Source: Pedobacter sp. PF22-3
Lineage (GTDB): Bacteria; Bacteroidota; Bacteroidia; Sphingobacteriales; Sphingobacteriaceae
DNA: 64,000 nt
Direction of reading: 5' to 3'
Assembly: GCF_026239555.1 (NCBI RefSeq)
Contig: NZ_JAPIVP010000015.1
Location: forward strand, 62,001 to 126,000
The position numbers and the translations under genes were made by a program. This document shows positions 17,281 through 25,925 of this stretch, in pieces; position 1 is the stretch's first letter, and the number at the start of each line of letters is the position of its first letter. The notes beneath the pieces were generated by a model that worked only from the letters and a program-made list of their open reading frames with translations, did not search any database and was not told where the DNA came from.

Positions 17281-17318
17281 GTTTTAAAATAAAACAACAC
17301 AATGATTTATTTTAAAAC
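17281..17318. promoter_or_regulatory. Palindromic operator of the toxin-antitoxin operon
   Basis: GTTTTAAAATAAA (17281-17293) is repeated in inverted orientation as TTTATTTTAAAAC (17306-17318), an exact 13-bp inverted repeat with a 12-bp spacer. The left arm extends to a second palindrome, GTTTTA-AAA-TAAAAC. It lies 19 bp before the antitoxin start. The best reading is a two-site operator for the XRE domain. Confidence 0.7.
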
Positions 17319-17358
17319 AAATATTGTATTTTGATAGGGATGCACATAGAAGAAATAC

Positions 17359-17811
17359 CTATTGTTTTATTTTGATGTATTTTTCGATTATTACGCGGTC
17401 TACCCCAGCCTTTTCCACCTTCTCCACACCTTTCTGAATCAAAGTATCATTATGGATGGTGAGTTTGAAATTAAAATGCTTGTCTTCCCAATTTTTGTCT
17501 TTATAATATTCAAGGTGCTCAGTGTAATCGTCGCCATTTAAAACGAAGGTTCCTCCTCCTGCATCAAAACCAGCGCTATCTTTCTGATCAAGGCTATGTT
17601 TCAAAAAAGCAAAATGCGTGTTATTAAACAGTTTGATCATTTTTACCTTCCCGGAATAAGCAGTGGTTTGGCTGTTTCCATTTTCGATTGTTGTAGCCGA
17701 TAACAACTGCCAGGTACCCTGAATATTTAGCGCTAAATCTTTTTTGTTCCTATCTTTATTCGCACAGGAAAATAAGAAAAGCACTACTAATAGCATCAAG
17801 ATATTTCTCAT
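17359..17811 (-). CDS. Lipocalin-like lipoprotein of unknown function
   Basis: This is a 150-aa protein with a short signal peptide and lipobox LFLFSC (Cys16). The mature part begins with IQGTWQLLSAT, the start of many Bacteroidota lipocalin-like or DUF4488-like domains, and has alternating strands to the end (FAFLKHSL, GGGTFVLNGDDYTEHLEYY, RVIIEKYIKI). I cannot assign a ligand. It lies 35 bp after the queuosine-precursor transporter on the same strand and may be cotranscribed with it. Confidence 0.75.
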   Translation of the reverse strand: MRNILMLLVVLFLFSCANKDRNKKDLALNIQGTWQLLSATTIENGNSQTTAYSGKVKMIKLFNNTHFAFLKHSLDQKDSAGFDAGGGTFVLNGDDYTEHLEYYKDKNWEDKHFNFKLTIHNDTLIQKGVEKVEKAGVDRVIIEKYIKIKQ

Positions 17812-17846
17812 AAATCAGATTATTTGGTAATTGAGTCGTTTAAATA

Positions 17847-18617
17847 TTATCCTCTTCCAGCCATTTTGATCAGTTTATGAGCCAGGTCTTTGCCTAAATA
17901 ACGATCTATAATTGCATGTACGATATATAAAATTGGAGTCATTAGAATGGCAACAATAAATTTATAAGTATAATTAACCAAGCCAATTGCCGCGACCATT
18001 TTCCAGCTATAGTGGTATTGTGGGTTTAAATAAAATGCGATGAAAATCACCACAAAACTATCAATCAGCTGAGAAACCAACGTAGAGCCTGTTGCACGTA
18101 ACCATAAAGCACGTTCACCAGTAATTTTTTTAATACGGTGGAAAATGAGCACGTCTGCCATCTGCCCGATAATAAAAGCCGTGATGGAACCTGCGATAAT
18201 CCACATACCCTGCCCAAAAATCCCGGCAAAAGCATTGTTCATATTGAGGTCTTCCCCATTTATATTTTGGTGTACCCAAAAATCTGCTGCACTTAAATGC
18301 ATCGACCCCCAAACGACCAAAAAAGCAAAAGCGATTAAAATGGAGGTAAGGATAGATAGAAAACGAACCTGTTTTACACCAAAATATTCGTTTATAATAT
18401 CTGTCATGATGAAAATAATGGGCCAGGTTAATACCCCGGCAGACATTACAAAAGACAGATTTGGAACACCAAGCAAATTTATATCGAACTTTTTAAAACC
18501 CAACGTTTCTTCAACACTGAACAATTTAACCCCAATAAATTCTGATAATATAGCGTTTGCTACAAAAAAGCTACCCAGAACGAGTAGTAAACGGCTTTCT
18601 TTTGTCTTAAAAGTCAT
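17847..18617 (-). CDS. Queuosine precursor transporter (YhhQ/VUT family)
   Basis: This 256-aa integral membrane protein has about six TM segments. Family markers include FFVANAILSEFIGVKLF near the start, VLTWPIIFIMTDIINEYFG, SQLIDSFVVIFIAFYL, and AIGLVNYTYKFIVAILMTPI. YhhQ-type proteins take up queuosine precursors such as preQ0 and preQ1 for tRNA modification. I looked for a preQ1 riboswitch upstream (18618-18700) and saw none. The length is slightly above the E. coli form because of a loop around residues 110-130. Confidence 0.9.
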   Translation of the reverse strand: MTFKTKESRLLLVLGSFFVANAILSEFIGVKLFSVEETLGFKKFDINLLGVPNLSFVMSAGVLTWPIIFIMTDIINEYFGVKQVRFLSILTSILIAFAFLVVWGSMHLSAADFWVHQNINGEDLNMNNAFAGIFGQGMWIIAGSITAFIIGQMADVLIFHRIKKITGERALWLRATGSTLVSQLIDSFVVIFIAFYLNPQYHYSWKMVAAIGLVNYTYKFIVAILMTPILYIVHAIIDRYLGKDLAHKLIKMAGRG

Positions 18618-18812
18618 AGAGTATAAATCTATAAATAAATAGCAGATTTAGCATAGTGATCTTCATCTTTTTAACATAGATAATACAAAGAATTTGGCGG
18701 AACCTTTTTTCAGCCTATTGATTAAAATATGATTTTTACAATCATTCGACCATAAAAATAGGTTAGCAACTTAAATCTCCCAATCTTTGCGCCATCAAAT
18801 CCGGTAATCTTC

Positions 18813-20039
18813 ATGGCTAAAAAACAACATTTCTATCTTATACTCATTTTAGGTTCATTAGCTGCTCTCGGTCCTTTTTCAATCGACATGTATCTGCCTG
18901 GCTTTGTTGATATTGCAAAGGATTTAAAAAGTAACGAATCTACAGTAGCACTCTCTTTATCCAGCTTTTTTATCGGAATTTCTGCTGGTCAGTTATTGTA
19001 CGGTCCGCTGTTGGATAAGTTTGGACGGAAAAAACCACTATACTTTGGGCTGACACTTTATATTTTCGCTTCATTTTTATGTTTGGCGGTAACCGATGTA
19101 AACCAATTGATTGTTCTGCGTTTTGTACAGGCTATCGGAAGTTGTGCTACTGCAGTAGCCTCAGTTGCTATGGTAAGAGACCTGTTTTCAGTTGAAGATA
19201 GCCCGAAGGTATTTGCCTCTTTAATGTTGGTGATCGCCGTCTCGCCCATGCTGGCCCCAACTGCTGGTGGTTATTTAATTTCGGCCCTGGGCTGGAAATA
19301 TGTGTTCGTATTTTTAGGATTAATGGCTGTTTTAATGCTCCTGGCTTCAATATTTAAATTACCGGAGAGTTATAAACCAGATCCGAATTACTCTTTAAAA
19401 CCAAAGCCGATTTTAACCAATTTCTTTACCGTTTTAAAAGAACCACAATTTTACACTTATGCTTTAATCAGTTCAATCACGTTTTCAGGCTTATTTGCCT
19501 ATGTATCTTCTTCTCCAACTGTATTTATGAAAATATACGAAGTAAGTAAGACTGGTTATGGATGGATTTTCGCCTTGTTATCGGTAGCCTTTATTGGGTC
19601 GAGCCAGGTAAATAGCTTAATACTACGATGGTTTTCCAGCAAAAAAATTGTTACCTACGCACTTATTGCACAATGTATTTTCAGTTTAATGTTTTTGATT
19701 TTTGCTTTAAACAACTGGTTGAATTTATATGCTACCATAGGTTTCATCGCATTGTTCCTGGCTTGTTTAGGCCTAATTAATCCTAATGCGGCCGCCTTGT
19801 CGCTCGCACCATTCTCTAAAAATGCAGGCAGTGCATCGGCTTTAATGGGAGCTTTGCAGATGGGTTTAGGTGCCCTGGCTTCGGTAATGGTGAGTTTATT
19901 TAGCGAACACTCGGTGGTACCGATGCCTTTGGTTATGACAGCCGCTGCGTTTATCGCGCTGTGTTGTTTGCTAATCGGCAGGAGGTTTATCACCACTGAA
20001 GTGGAGGCATCAGCTGACGCTGCCGTTGCAGCGCATTGA
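18813..20039 (+). CDS. Bcr/CflA-family MFS multidrug efflux transporter
   Basis: This is a 408-aa major facilitator protein with 12 predicted TM helices. The Bcr/CflA subfamily is indicated by LGPFSIDMYLPGFVDIAKDL in the first helix, the motif A-like GPLLDKFGRKKPLYFGL between helices 2 and 3, and FVQAIGSCATAVASVAMVRD. Members export drugs such as bicyclomycin, or sulfonamides and cysteine; the substrate here is unknown. It is monocistronic, with a promoter-like CAATCTTTGCGCC about 25 bp before the start. Confidence 0.92.
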   Translation: MAKKQHFYLILILGSLAALGPFSIDMYLPGFVDIAKDLKSNESTVALSLSSFFIGISAGQLLYGPLLDKFGRKKPLYFGLTLYIFASFLCLAVTDVNQLIVLRFVQAIGSCATAVASVAMVRDLFSVEDSPKVFASLMLVIAVSPMLAPTAGGYLISALGWKYVFVFLGLMAVLMLLASIFKLPESYKPDPNYSLKPKPILTNFFTVLKEPQFYTYALISSITFSGLFAYVSSSPTVFMKIYEVSKTGYGWIFALLSVAFIGSSQVNSLILRWFSSKKIVTYALIAQCIFSLMFLIFALNNWLNLYATIGFIALFLACLGLINPNAAALSLAPFSKNAGSASALMGALQMGLGALASVMVSLFSEHSVVPMPLVMTAAAFIALCCLLIGRRFITTEVEASADAAVAAH

Positions 20040-20125
20040 TATTTACGCTCAAAGACACCAAGGCTATCATAAATACAGAATTTTCATACGGAAGGCTAAT
20101 TTATTGGATAAAAATCATCTCGGGG

Positions 20126-20214
20126 CGTCATTTCGACCGAATCGAGAAATCTTTTAAATTCATCTTTTTGCTTCAAAGATCTCTCCATTCTGTTGCACTC
20201 CAGTCGAGATGACG
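20126..20214. repeat. Dispersed inverted repeat, family B
   Basis: Starts CGTCATTTCGACCGAATCGA and ends TCCAGTCGAGATGACG. The ends are inverted (CGTCAT / ATGACG, with TCGA inside), and the element lies between two converging genes. A second copy is at 45073-45190 and a partial one at about 369-403. Confidence 0.65.
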
Positions 20215-20270
20215 ATCTTTCTATTGGAATCACAAATATCCTACAGTCTCACCGTCTCTTTGTGGTAAAA

Positions 20271-20960
20271 CTACGGTACAAATAACTTATAAATCAGATA
20301 ACAAATAACCGTTCCGGCAGCTGCGATAATCAATCCGCTCAATCGTTTCTTTTTGATAAAACAGATTAAGATTATTCCTGAAATAGATACCAATGTCATC
20401 AGCACTGCCGAAATATCGATAATCCACGACCAGGCCTTACCAGAATCTCGTCCTTTATGTAAATCATTAATTACGGCTACAGCACCGAATCGCGTTATGG
20501 TTAACTCATATTTTCCCGTTTCTCGGTCTATAAAAGAATCGGCCAGGTAACCCGGTCCGTTAAAGGTTAAGCTCAGTTCCCTGTCATCCATTCTAAAATC
20601 GCTCAATGCGCCTTTAACCTGATGTTTACTTCTAAAAAATTCAACAATTTGCAGCTTATTGACCTTATTGGTATCAGGTTGGTTTACCCATTTTAGATTT
20701 ACCGATCCTGAATCTTTAGTAACCATTTCCTTACCAGCAGTAAACCAGTCTGCATGATTTAAGGTCAGGCCCGATACGGCAAAAAATAGCAGAATGGTAA
20801 AACTCACCATCGACAAATAAATGTGCAACCAACGGGATAAACCTGCTAAACGCTTTTTAGCCTTGCCTCTCCCGCTATCTTTTTGTACCTGCTTTTTTCC
20901 CATTCCACCAGGTGCAGCGGTGATCTTATTTTTTTGCGGTTCCGATTTTTCTGTAGTCAA
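20271..20960 (-). CDS. PepSY-associated TM-helix protein (PepSY_TM_like_2)
   Basis: This is a 229-aa membrane protein. A basic N-terminus is followed by the first TM (LHIYLSMVSFTILLFFAVSG), then the typical LTLNHADWF. A periplasmic PepSY-like domain comes next, and then NDLHKGRDSGKAWSWIIDIS, two further TM segments and a short tail. The HKGRDSGKAWSW stretch is the family hallmark. It overlaps the 3' end of the ApbE gene by 35 bp, so the two are translationally linked. Such pairs belong to extracytosolic flavin-dependent electron transfer systems; the electron acceptor is unknown. Confidence 0.85.
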   Translation of the reverse strand: MTTEKSEPQKNKITAAPGGMGKKQVQKDSGRGKAKKRLAGLSRWLHIYLSMVSFTILLFFAVSGLTLNHADWFTAGKEMVTKDSGSVNLKWVNQPDTNKVNKLQIVEFFRSKHQVKGALSDFRMDDRELSLTFNGPGYLADSFIDRETGKYELTITRFGAVAVINDLHKGRDSGKAWSWIIDISAVLMTLVSISGIILICFIKKKRLSGLIIAAAGTVICYLIYKLFVP

Positions 20961-22458
20961 GAGATGCTGATGTTAGTTCTGTATTTGGTGTTAATTCTAT
21001 TTTTTTTGCTGAGCCGGTAAATTTCATTTCTTGCGCAATCACCTGATAAGTTCCATGCTCTCGGGCAACTTCGATAAAAACAGTATAAACACCGGCTTTA
21101 ACCAGTTTGCCACTATCGTCTTTTCCATCCCATGATAAGCTATATTTACCAGGGCCACGTGTTGCAGAACTCGTTGAGCTCAGTTTTCCTGCTGCTCCTT
21201 TTTTAAATTCATCGCCATTGGCTCGGTTCCATGATTTTAAATCTGGCAACCAACGTGGTTTGTTGTACCAAATAGCCAGATTACGCACAGGGGTTTTAGC
21301 TGCATCTTCAACCCATACGGCTACAAACGGCCTACGGACACGTTTACCATCAGTAGATTCTATATTGGCAATTTCTAAATTGACCACCAGCTCATATTTA
21401 GTATTCCAAAGTTTATCCGCTTTGCTTGCCTTACCCAAAATGGTAACTGGTTTATTTAAAGCGATTTCGTAATTGTTCCATGTTTTGCTTCTGATTTCTT
21501 TGCCGTCTTTGGTAATCAGTAAATATGCAATGTCATTTCTCATCGCGGTTAGCGCTTCAATTTCGGCGATAGAAAGTATGTTGAAAGATGTCGCTAGTGC
21601 TCCTGCTTCACTGGCATCAGGACCAATAACCGTTGCGCTGATGATTGCTGAAGCAGGATTTCCGGTACGTGGATCAACGATATGAGAGTACCATTTTCCA
21701 TTTACGTTAAAACCCCTGCGGTAATTGCCACTCGTTGCGACCGCCATGTTAGACACCTTAATTGTGGTTAGTGCAGCATCGTTTTCAGCATCAGCTTTAG
21801 GGTTTGCTATTTCTATAGTTTCTGGCTGGTTTCCCTTAATTACCATATCGCCACCAATATTTACCACCACGTTTTCAATACCCGGGCTTTGAGCAGCTTT
21901 TTCAGCAGCTTTGTTAATGATATAACTTTTAGCAAAAGAATTTAATGCTAATGCCGCATCATCCAAACGGGTAACCGTTTTATCCTGCTCGTTTAAGATA
22001 TAATGTTTTTGTTTAACCAAATTAACTGCTTGTTGTAGCGATTCAGCAGATGGCAAACGATTTTCGGCGGCTGCTTTTTTCCATAACTCACCTATCACTT
22101 TGGCTGAAGCATCAAGCGCACCGTGGGTTAACACCTTATAATTTTCAAACTGTTTTAAGACCTCAAATAATTCAGGCGAAACTTTCGTTGTTTGTTTACC
22201 ATTGTTCATCCATTTACTGAACTCGCTGGTCGTTTTATAGGCGCTTAAAATGTCATCCAGTCTATCTATTTCTTTTAATGCGCGGGCTTCCGCCAAATCT
22301 GCATCGGCCTGACTGCTGGTTTTAAATTTTAATTCCAATGATGTGCCCAATACGTTTTCGTAGTTGGAAGCGAATGTTCTTAAAGCTTTTTTGGGACTTA
22401 TAAATGCTGATGTACTAATTACCAGTAAAAAAGCAGTGGTTAAGTGTTTAAACTTCAT
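20926..22458 (-). CDS. FAD:protein FMN transferase (ApbE) fused to a DUF2271 domain
   Basis: I chose the start at 22458 (MKFKHLTTAFLLV), giving 510 aa with a clean signal peptide. The longer frame to 22572 adds an unlikely 38 residues. The N-terminal two thirds is ApbE: LNSFAKSYIINKAAE, VVVNIGGDMVIKG, GKWYSHIVDPRTGNPA, and SEAGALATSFNI, the metal and FAD sites. The C-terminal about 160 residues are DUF2271-like (LVVNLEIANIES, RRPFVAVWVEDA, PGKYSLSWDGKDDSGKLVKAG). ApbE attaches FMN to Ser/Thr of periplasmic redox proteins. The overlapping PepSY gene is the probable partner module. Confidence 0.88.
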   Translation of the reverse strand: MKFKHLTTAFLLVISTSAFISPKKALRTFASNYENVLGTSLELKFKTSSQADADLAEARALKEIDRLDDILSAYKTTSEFSKWMNNGKQTTKVSPELFEVLKQFENYKVLTHGALDASAKVIGELWKKAAAENRLPSAESLQQAVNLVKQKHYILNEQDKTVTRLDDAALALNSFAKSYIINKAAEKAAQSPGIENVVVNIGGDMVIKGNQPETIEIANPKADAENDAALTTIKVSNMAVATSGNYRRGFNVNGKWYSHIVDPRTGNPASAIISATVIGPDASEAGALATSFNILSIAEIEALTAMRNDIAYLLITKDGKEIRSKTWNNYEIALNKPVTILGKASKADKLWNTKYELVVNLEIANIESTDGKRVRRPFVAVWVEDAAKTPVRNLAIWYNKPRWLPDLKSWNRANGDEFKKGAAGKLSSTSSATRGPGKYSLSWDGKDDSGKLVKAGVYTVFIEVAREHGTYQVIAQEMKFTGSAKKIELTPNTELTSASLDYRKIGTAKK

Positions 22459-22710
22459 AATTAATGGATGGGTTGAGATTTCATTGCAAAGAAAAAGGTT
22501 TATCTGGAATAATTTTAAATAAGAAGAAATATATTTGAAATAATACAAAATTAAAGGGTTAAAATTTGCCAAGACCTGTTGTTTATTCCTTTGCTATTGA
22601 ATATAATTTTTGGTGATTGACTAATACTTTTAAAAAAATCCAACGGCTACAGTTACAATTATTTAGCCAGGGTTATTACATAGGTTTTTAAGTCTTAAGC
22701 TTTTTTTTCC

Positions 22711-22718
22711 TATTTTCG
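22711..22718 (+). promoter_or_regulatory. Candidate -7 box for the aminotransferase operon
   Basis: TATTTTCG differs at one base from TAnnTTTG and lies 8 bp before the ATG at 22727. A T-rich stretch at 22684-22690 is near the -33 position. This would give an almost leaderless mRNA. The rest of 22459-22710 is AT-rich with no gene. Confidence 0.35.
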
Positions 22719-22726
22719 CTTACAAG

Positions 22727-23872
22727 ATGCTTCATATACAATCTAAACTTCCCGGAATAAATACCACCATTTTTTCGGTGATGAGTAAACTTGCCACTGA
22801 ACATAATGCCATTAATCTTTCTCAGGGATTTCCTGACTATGCCTGTGATCCAAAACTAATAGAATTGGTAAATAAAGCCATGAAAGATGGTTTTAATCAA
22901 TATGCGCCAATGCCTGGTTCTACTTTTTTAAAAGAAACCATTGCAGAGAAAGTTGAAAAACTTTATGACATCAAGTATAATCCTGAGACAGAAATTACGG
23001 TTACAGCAGGCGGAACACAGGCAATTTTTACCGCACTGGCGGCCATTATTAATGCTGGTGATGAGGTCATCATTTTTGAGCCGGCTTATGATAGCTATGC
23101 GCCTACTGTTAAACTGCTGGGCGGCCTGGTTAAAACTTACGAACTTGCCCCTCCAAATTATGCAATTGACTGGGATATGGTTAAGAAGTTGTTTACAGTA
23201 AAAACCAGAATGATCATCTTAAATACGCCACAAAACCCAACCGGTAGTATTTTATCATCAGATGATATGAAATCGCTCATTAAACTCATTAGCGGCACCG
23301 ATATTGTGATTTTAAGTGACGAAGTTTATGAACACCTCATCTATGATGGGCAAAAACACCAGAGTGTAATGTGCTATCCTGAATTGAGGCAAAGAAGTTT
23401 CGTTGTGGCCTCTTTTGGTAAGCTTTTGCATGCTACGGGCTGGAAACTGGGTTATTGCCTGGCGCCGGAGGATTTAACCAAAGAATTTAGGAAGGTACAC
23501 CAATTTAATGTTTTCAGCGTTAATAGTCCCATGCAGCAGGCCATTGCCGAATACATTAAAGAACCAAAAAATTACACCGAAATTAGCAGTTTCTTTCAGC
23601 AGAAAAGGGATTATTTTAGAAATCTCCTGGCTGAAAGCCGTTTTAAACTTCTGCCTTGCAATGGTTCGTATTTTCAATGTGCAAGTTATAGCGATATCAG
23701 CGACGAAAAAGATACCGATTTTAGCATCAGGTTGATCAAAGAATTTGGAGTGGCCACCATTCCGGTTTCTGCATTTTACCAAAAAGCAACTGATTATAAA
23801 ATTATCAGGTTTTGTTTTGCTAAAGAAAATGCCACGCTCGCCTTAGCTGCAGAAAAACTTAAAAATGTTTAA
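22727..23872 (+). CDS. Methionine aminotransferase (PLP fold type I, YbdL-like)
   Basis: This 381-aa class I/II aminotransferase probably converts ketomethylthiobutyrate and other oxo acids using glutamine or aromatic donors. Family features: NLSQGFPDYACDP at the substrate loop, TVTAGGTQAIFTAL, NTPQNPTGSIL, LSDEVYEHLIYDG, and the PLP lysine Lys232 in SFGKLLHATGWKLGY. The following gene, 20 bp downstream, is an omega-amidase. That pairing is the known glutamine transaminase/omega-amidase module used in methionine salvage, and it supports this name over a generic aminotransferase. Confidence 0.9.
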   Translation: MLHIQSKLPGINTTIFSVMSKLATEHNAINLSQGFPDYACDPKLIELVNKAMKDGFNQYAPMPGSTFLKETIAEKVEKLYDIKYNPETEITVTAGGTQAIFTALAAIINAGDEVIIFEPAYDSYAPTVKLLGGLVKTYELAPPNYAIDWDMVKKLFTVKTRMIILNTPQNPTGSILSSDDMKSLIKLISGTDIVILSDEVYEHLIYDGQKHQSVMCYPELRQRSFVVASFGKLLHATGWKLGYCLAPEDLTKEFRKVHQFNVFSVNSPMQQAIAEYIKEPKNYTEISSFFQQKRDYFRNLLAESRFKLLPCNGSYFQCASYSDISDEKDTDFSIRLIKEFGVATIPVSAFYQKATDYKIIRFCFAKENATLALAAEKLKNV

Positions 23873-23892
23873 CCAGACTAAACCGATATAAA

Positions 23893-24696
23893 ATGGAAGC
23901 ACCTGTTTACACCCAAATTGAAAACCTGAAAGTAACTGTTTTTCAAGCCTATCTTTTTTGGGAAAACATTGAGAAAAACCTTTTAAATCTGGCACTTAGA
24001 CTGTCGATGGGGGTAAGGGAGAAAACCGATATTATTATTTTACCCGAAATGTTTAATACTGGTTTTAGTATGAATTCTGAAGCTTTGGCTGAAGAAATGG
24101 GCGGTAAAACGATGCAATGGATGCAAAAAATGGCACATCAGTACAATTGCGTTGTTACAGGAAGCTTAATTATTAAAGAGAACAATCAATATTTTAACCG
24201 CCTGATCTGGATGGAACCAGATGGTAAAAACAAGCATTACGATAAACGCCATCTGTTTGGTATGGGTAATGAAGACCAACACTTTAGTCCAGGGAAAGAA
24301 AAACTCATAGTAGAACTTAAAGGCTGGAAAATCAGATTGGCCATTTGTTACGATTTACGCTTTCCGGTTTGGTTACGTAACGTAGACCAGGAATACGATA
24401 TCCTGCTCTTGGTGGCCAACTGGCCTGATAAACGTTCGGCACACTGGAAGGCATTGATCCCAGCCCGGGCAATTGAAAATCAAAGTTATGTAATTGCCGT
24501 AAACCGGGTTGGGCATGATGGAAACCAGATTTACCATAGCGGATTATCAATGTGTCTGGATCCATATGGCAATACTGTTTATTATAAACCAGAAGATGAA
24601 GATTTGTATACTTTCAGCATCAACTATGAAGAACTGGTTAAAGTTAGGAGGCAGTTTCCATTTTTAAAAGATGCAGATCATTTTACGATTGAATAG
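23893..24696 (+). CDS. Omega-amidase (nitrilase superfamily, YafV-like)
   Basis: This is a 267-aa carbon-nitrogen hydrolase. The catalytic triad is visible as Glu in ILPEMFNTGF, Lys in HYDKRHLFGMG, and Cys in LAICYDLRFPVW. ANWPDKRSAHWKALIPARAI is the YafV-type signature. It hydrolyses alpha-ketoglutaramate or alpha-ketosuccinamate left by the upstream transaminase, pulling that reaction forward. It forms a two-gene operon with the aminotransferase (gap 20 bp). Confidence 0.92.
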   Translation: MEAPVYTQIENLKVTVFQAYLFWENIEKNLLNLALRLSMGVREKTDIIILPEMFNTGFSMNSEALAEEMGGKTMQWMQKMAHQYNCVVTGSLIIKENNQYFNRLIWMEPDGKNKHYDKRHLFGMGNEDQHFSPGKEKLIVELKGWKIRLAICYDLRFPVWLRNVDQEYDILLLVANWPDKRSAHWKALIPARAIENQSYVIAVNRVGHDGNQIYHSGLSMCLDPYGNTVYYKPEDEDLYTFSINYEELVKVRRQFPFLKDADHFTIE

Positions 24697-24859
24697 GCAA
24701 CGACCAATGATAAAATCACGTTTATAAGACTATAGTAAAACGATTAATTACTTGAAAATACTTATCCTCAAATCGCGATTAGACACGATTAGACAATTTA
24801 AAATATCATAATCAACCCCTTTATTAAATAAACAATAAACCAGTTAACCAACCACATAA

Positions 24860-25894
24860 ATGTTTAACCGCCGTAAATTTATAAAAGCTTCTGCCCTGTC
24901 GGCCGGACTAATGGCTATTGATAAAAGCAGTATTGCCAATGCTATTCCTAATAAATCGTCAAAAACAGGGAATTTTCCCATTGTAATTTCCACCTGGGAT
25001 TTTGGAATTGCTGCAAATGCTGATGCCTGGAAAGTTTTATCGTCTGGCGGTCGTGCTTTAGATGCGGTAGAACAAGGCGTTTGGGTACCAGAAGCCGACG
25101 AAAAAAATCAATCTGTAGGTTATGGTGGCTTGCCCGATCGTGATGGCCATGTTACGCTCGATGCATGTATTATGGACGAATTGGGTAATTGTGGCGCTGT
25201 TTTGGCACTCGAGCATATTAAACATCCCATCTCGGTAGCACGTAAAGTGATGGAAAAAACACCGCACGTGATGTTGGCTGGCGATGGTGCATTACAGTTT
25301 GCATTGGAACAGGGTTTCAAAAAAGAGAATCTGCTTACTCCTGCCAGCGAAAAAGCATGGAAAGAGTGGCTAAAAACGGCGAAATATGCGCCGGTAATGA
25401 ATATCGAAAATAAACTTTACGAGAAAGCAGCCCCACAAAAATTACCGGGCAACCAATACAACCATGATACCATTGGGATGTTGGCTATTGATGCGAAGGG
25501 TAATATTTCTGGCGCCTGTACCACTAGTGGCATGGCCTATAAATTGCATGGCAGAATTGGTGATAGTCCGATTATCGGCGCCGGCCTTTATGTAGACAAT
25601 GAAGTTGGTGGCGCAACATCAACCGGTGTGGGCGAAGAAGTGGTACGGAATGTAGGTTCGTTCCTGGTGGTAGAGCTTATGCGCCAGGGTTATACGCCGG
25701 AAGCAGCATGTAAGGAGGCGGTAATGCGTATCATCAAAAAGAAGCCGGAAACGGCCAAAAACATACAGGTAGGATTTTTAGCCATCAATAAAAAGGGCGA
25801 ATACGGTGCTTATGCCATCCAACAAGGCTTTAGTTATGCCGTTTGTAATGCAGAAAAGCAGGATCTTTTGATTAAAGGTAAAAGTTATTATTAG
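24860..25894 (+). CDS. N4-(beta-N-acetylglucosaminyl)-L-asparaginase (Ntn hydrolase)
   Basis: This 344-aa protein is the glycosylasparaginase type of the Ntn-hydrolase family. The precursor cleaves itself before the nucleophile Thr204 in NHDTIGMLAID, giving alpha and beta chains. GACTTSGMAYKLHGRIGDSP and GVGEEVVRN form the substrate site. The N-terminus (NRRKFIKASALSAG) looks like a twin-arginine signal, so export to the periplasm is likely, where it would remove Asn-linked GlcNAc from glycopeptides. It stands between the omega-amidase (163-bp gap) and the DUF2314 gene (31-bp gap). Confidence 0.93.
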   Translation: MFNRRKFIKASALSAGLMAIDKSSIANAIPNKSSKTGNFPIVISTWDFGIAANADAWKVLSSGGRALDAVEQGVWVPEADEKNQSVGYGGLPDRDGHVTLDACIMDELGNCGAVLALEHIKHPISVARKVMEKTPHVMLAGDGALQFALEQGFKKENLLTPASEKAWKEWLKTAKYAPVMNIENKLYEKAAPQKLPGNQYNHDTIGMLAIDAKGNISGACTTSGMAYKLHGRIGDSPIIGAGLYVDNEVGGATSTGVGEEVVRNVGSFLVVELMRQGYTPEAACKEAVMRIIKKKPETAKNIQVGFLAINKKGEYGAYAIQQGFSYAVCNAEKQDLLIKGKSYY

Positions 25895-25925
25895 CATTAT
25901 TAATCTCTCAAATAATAAACAATAA

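Noticed and set aside
18618..18700. preQ1 riboswitch before the queuosine-precursor transporter
   Set aside because: The upstream sequence lacks the preQ1 stem and the A-rich tail pattern.
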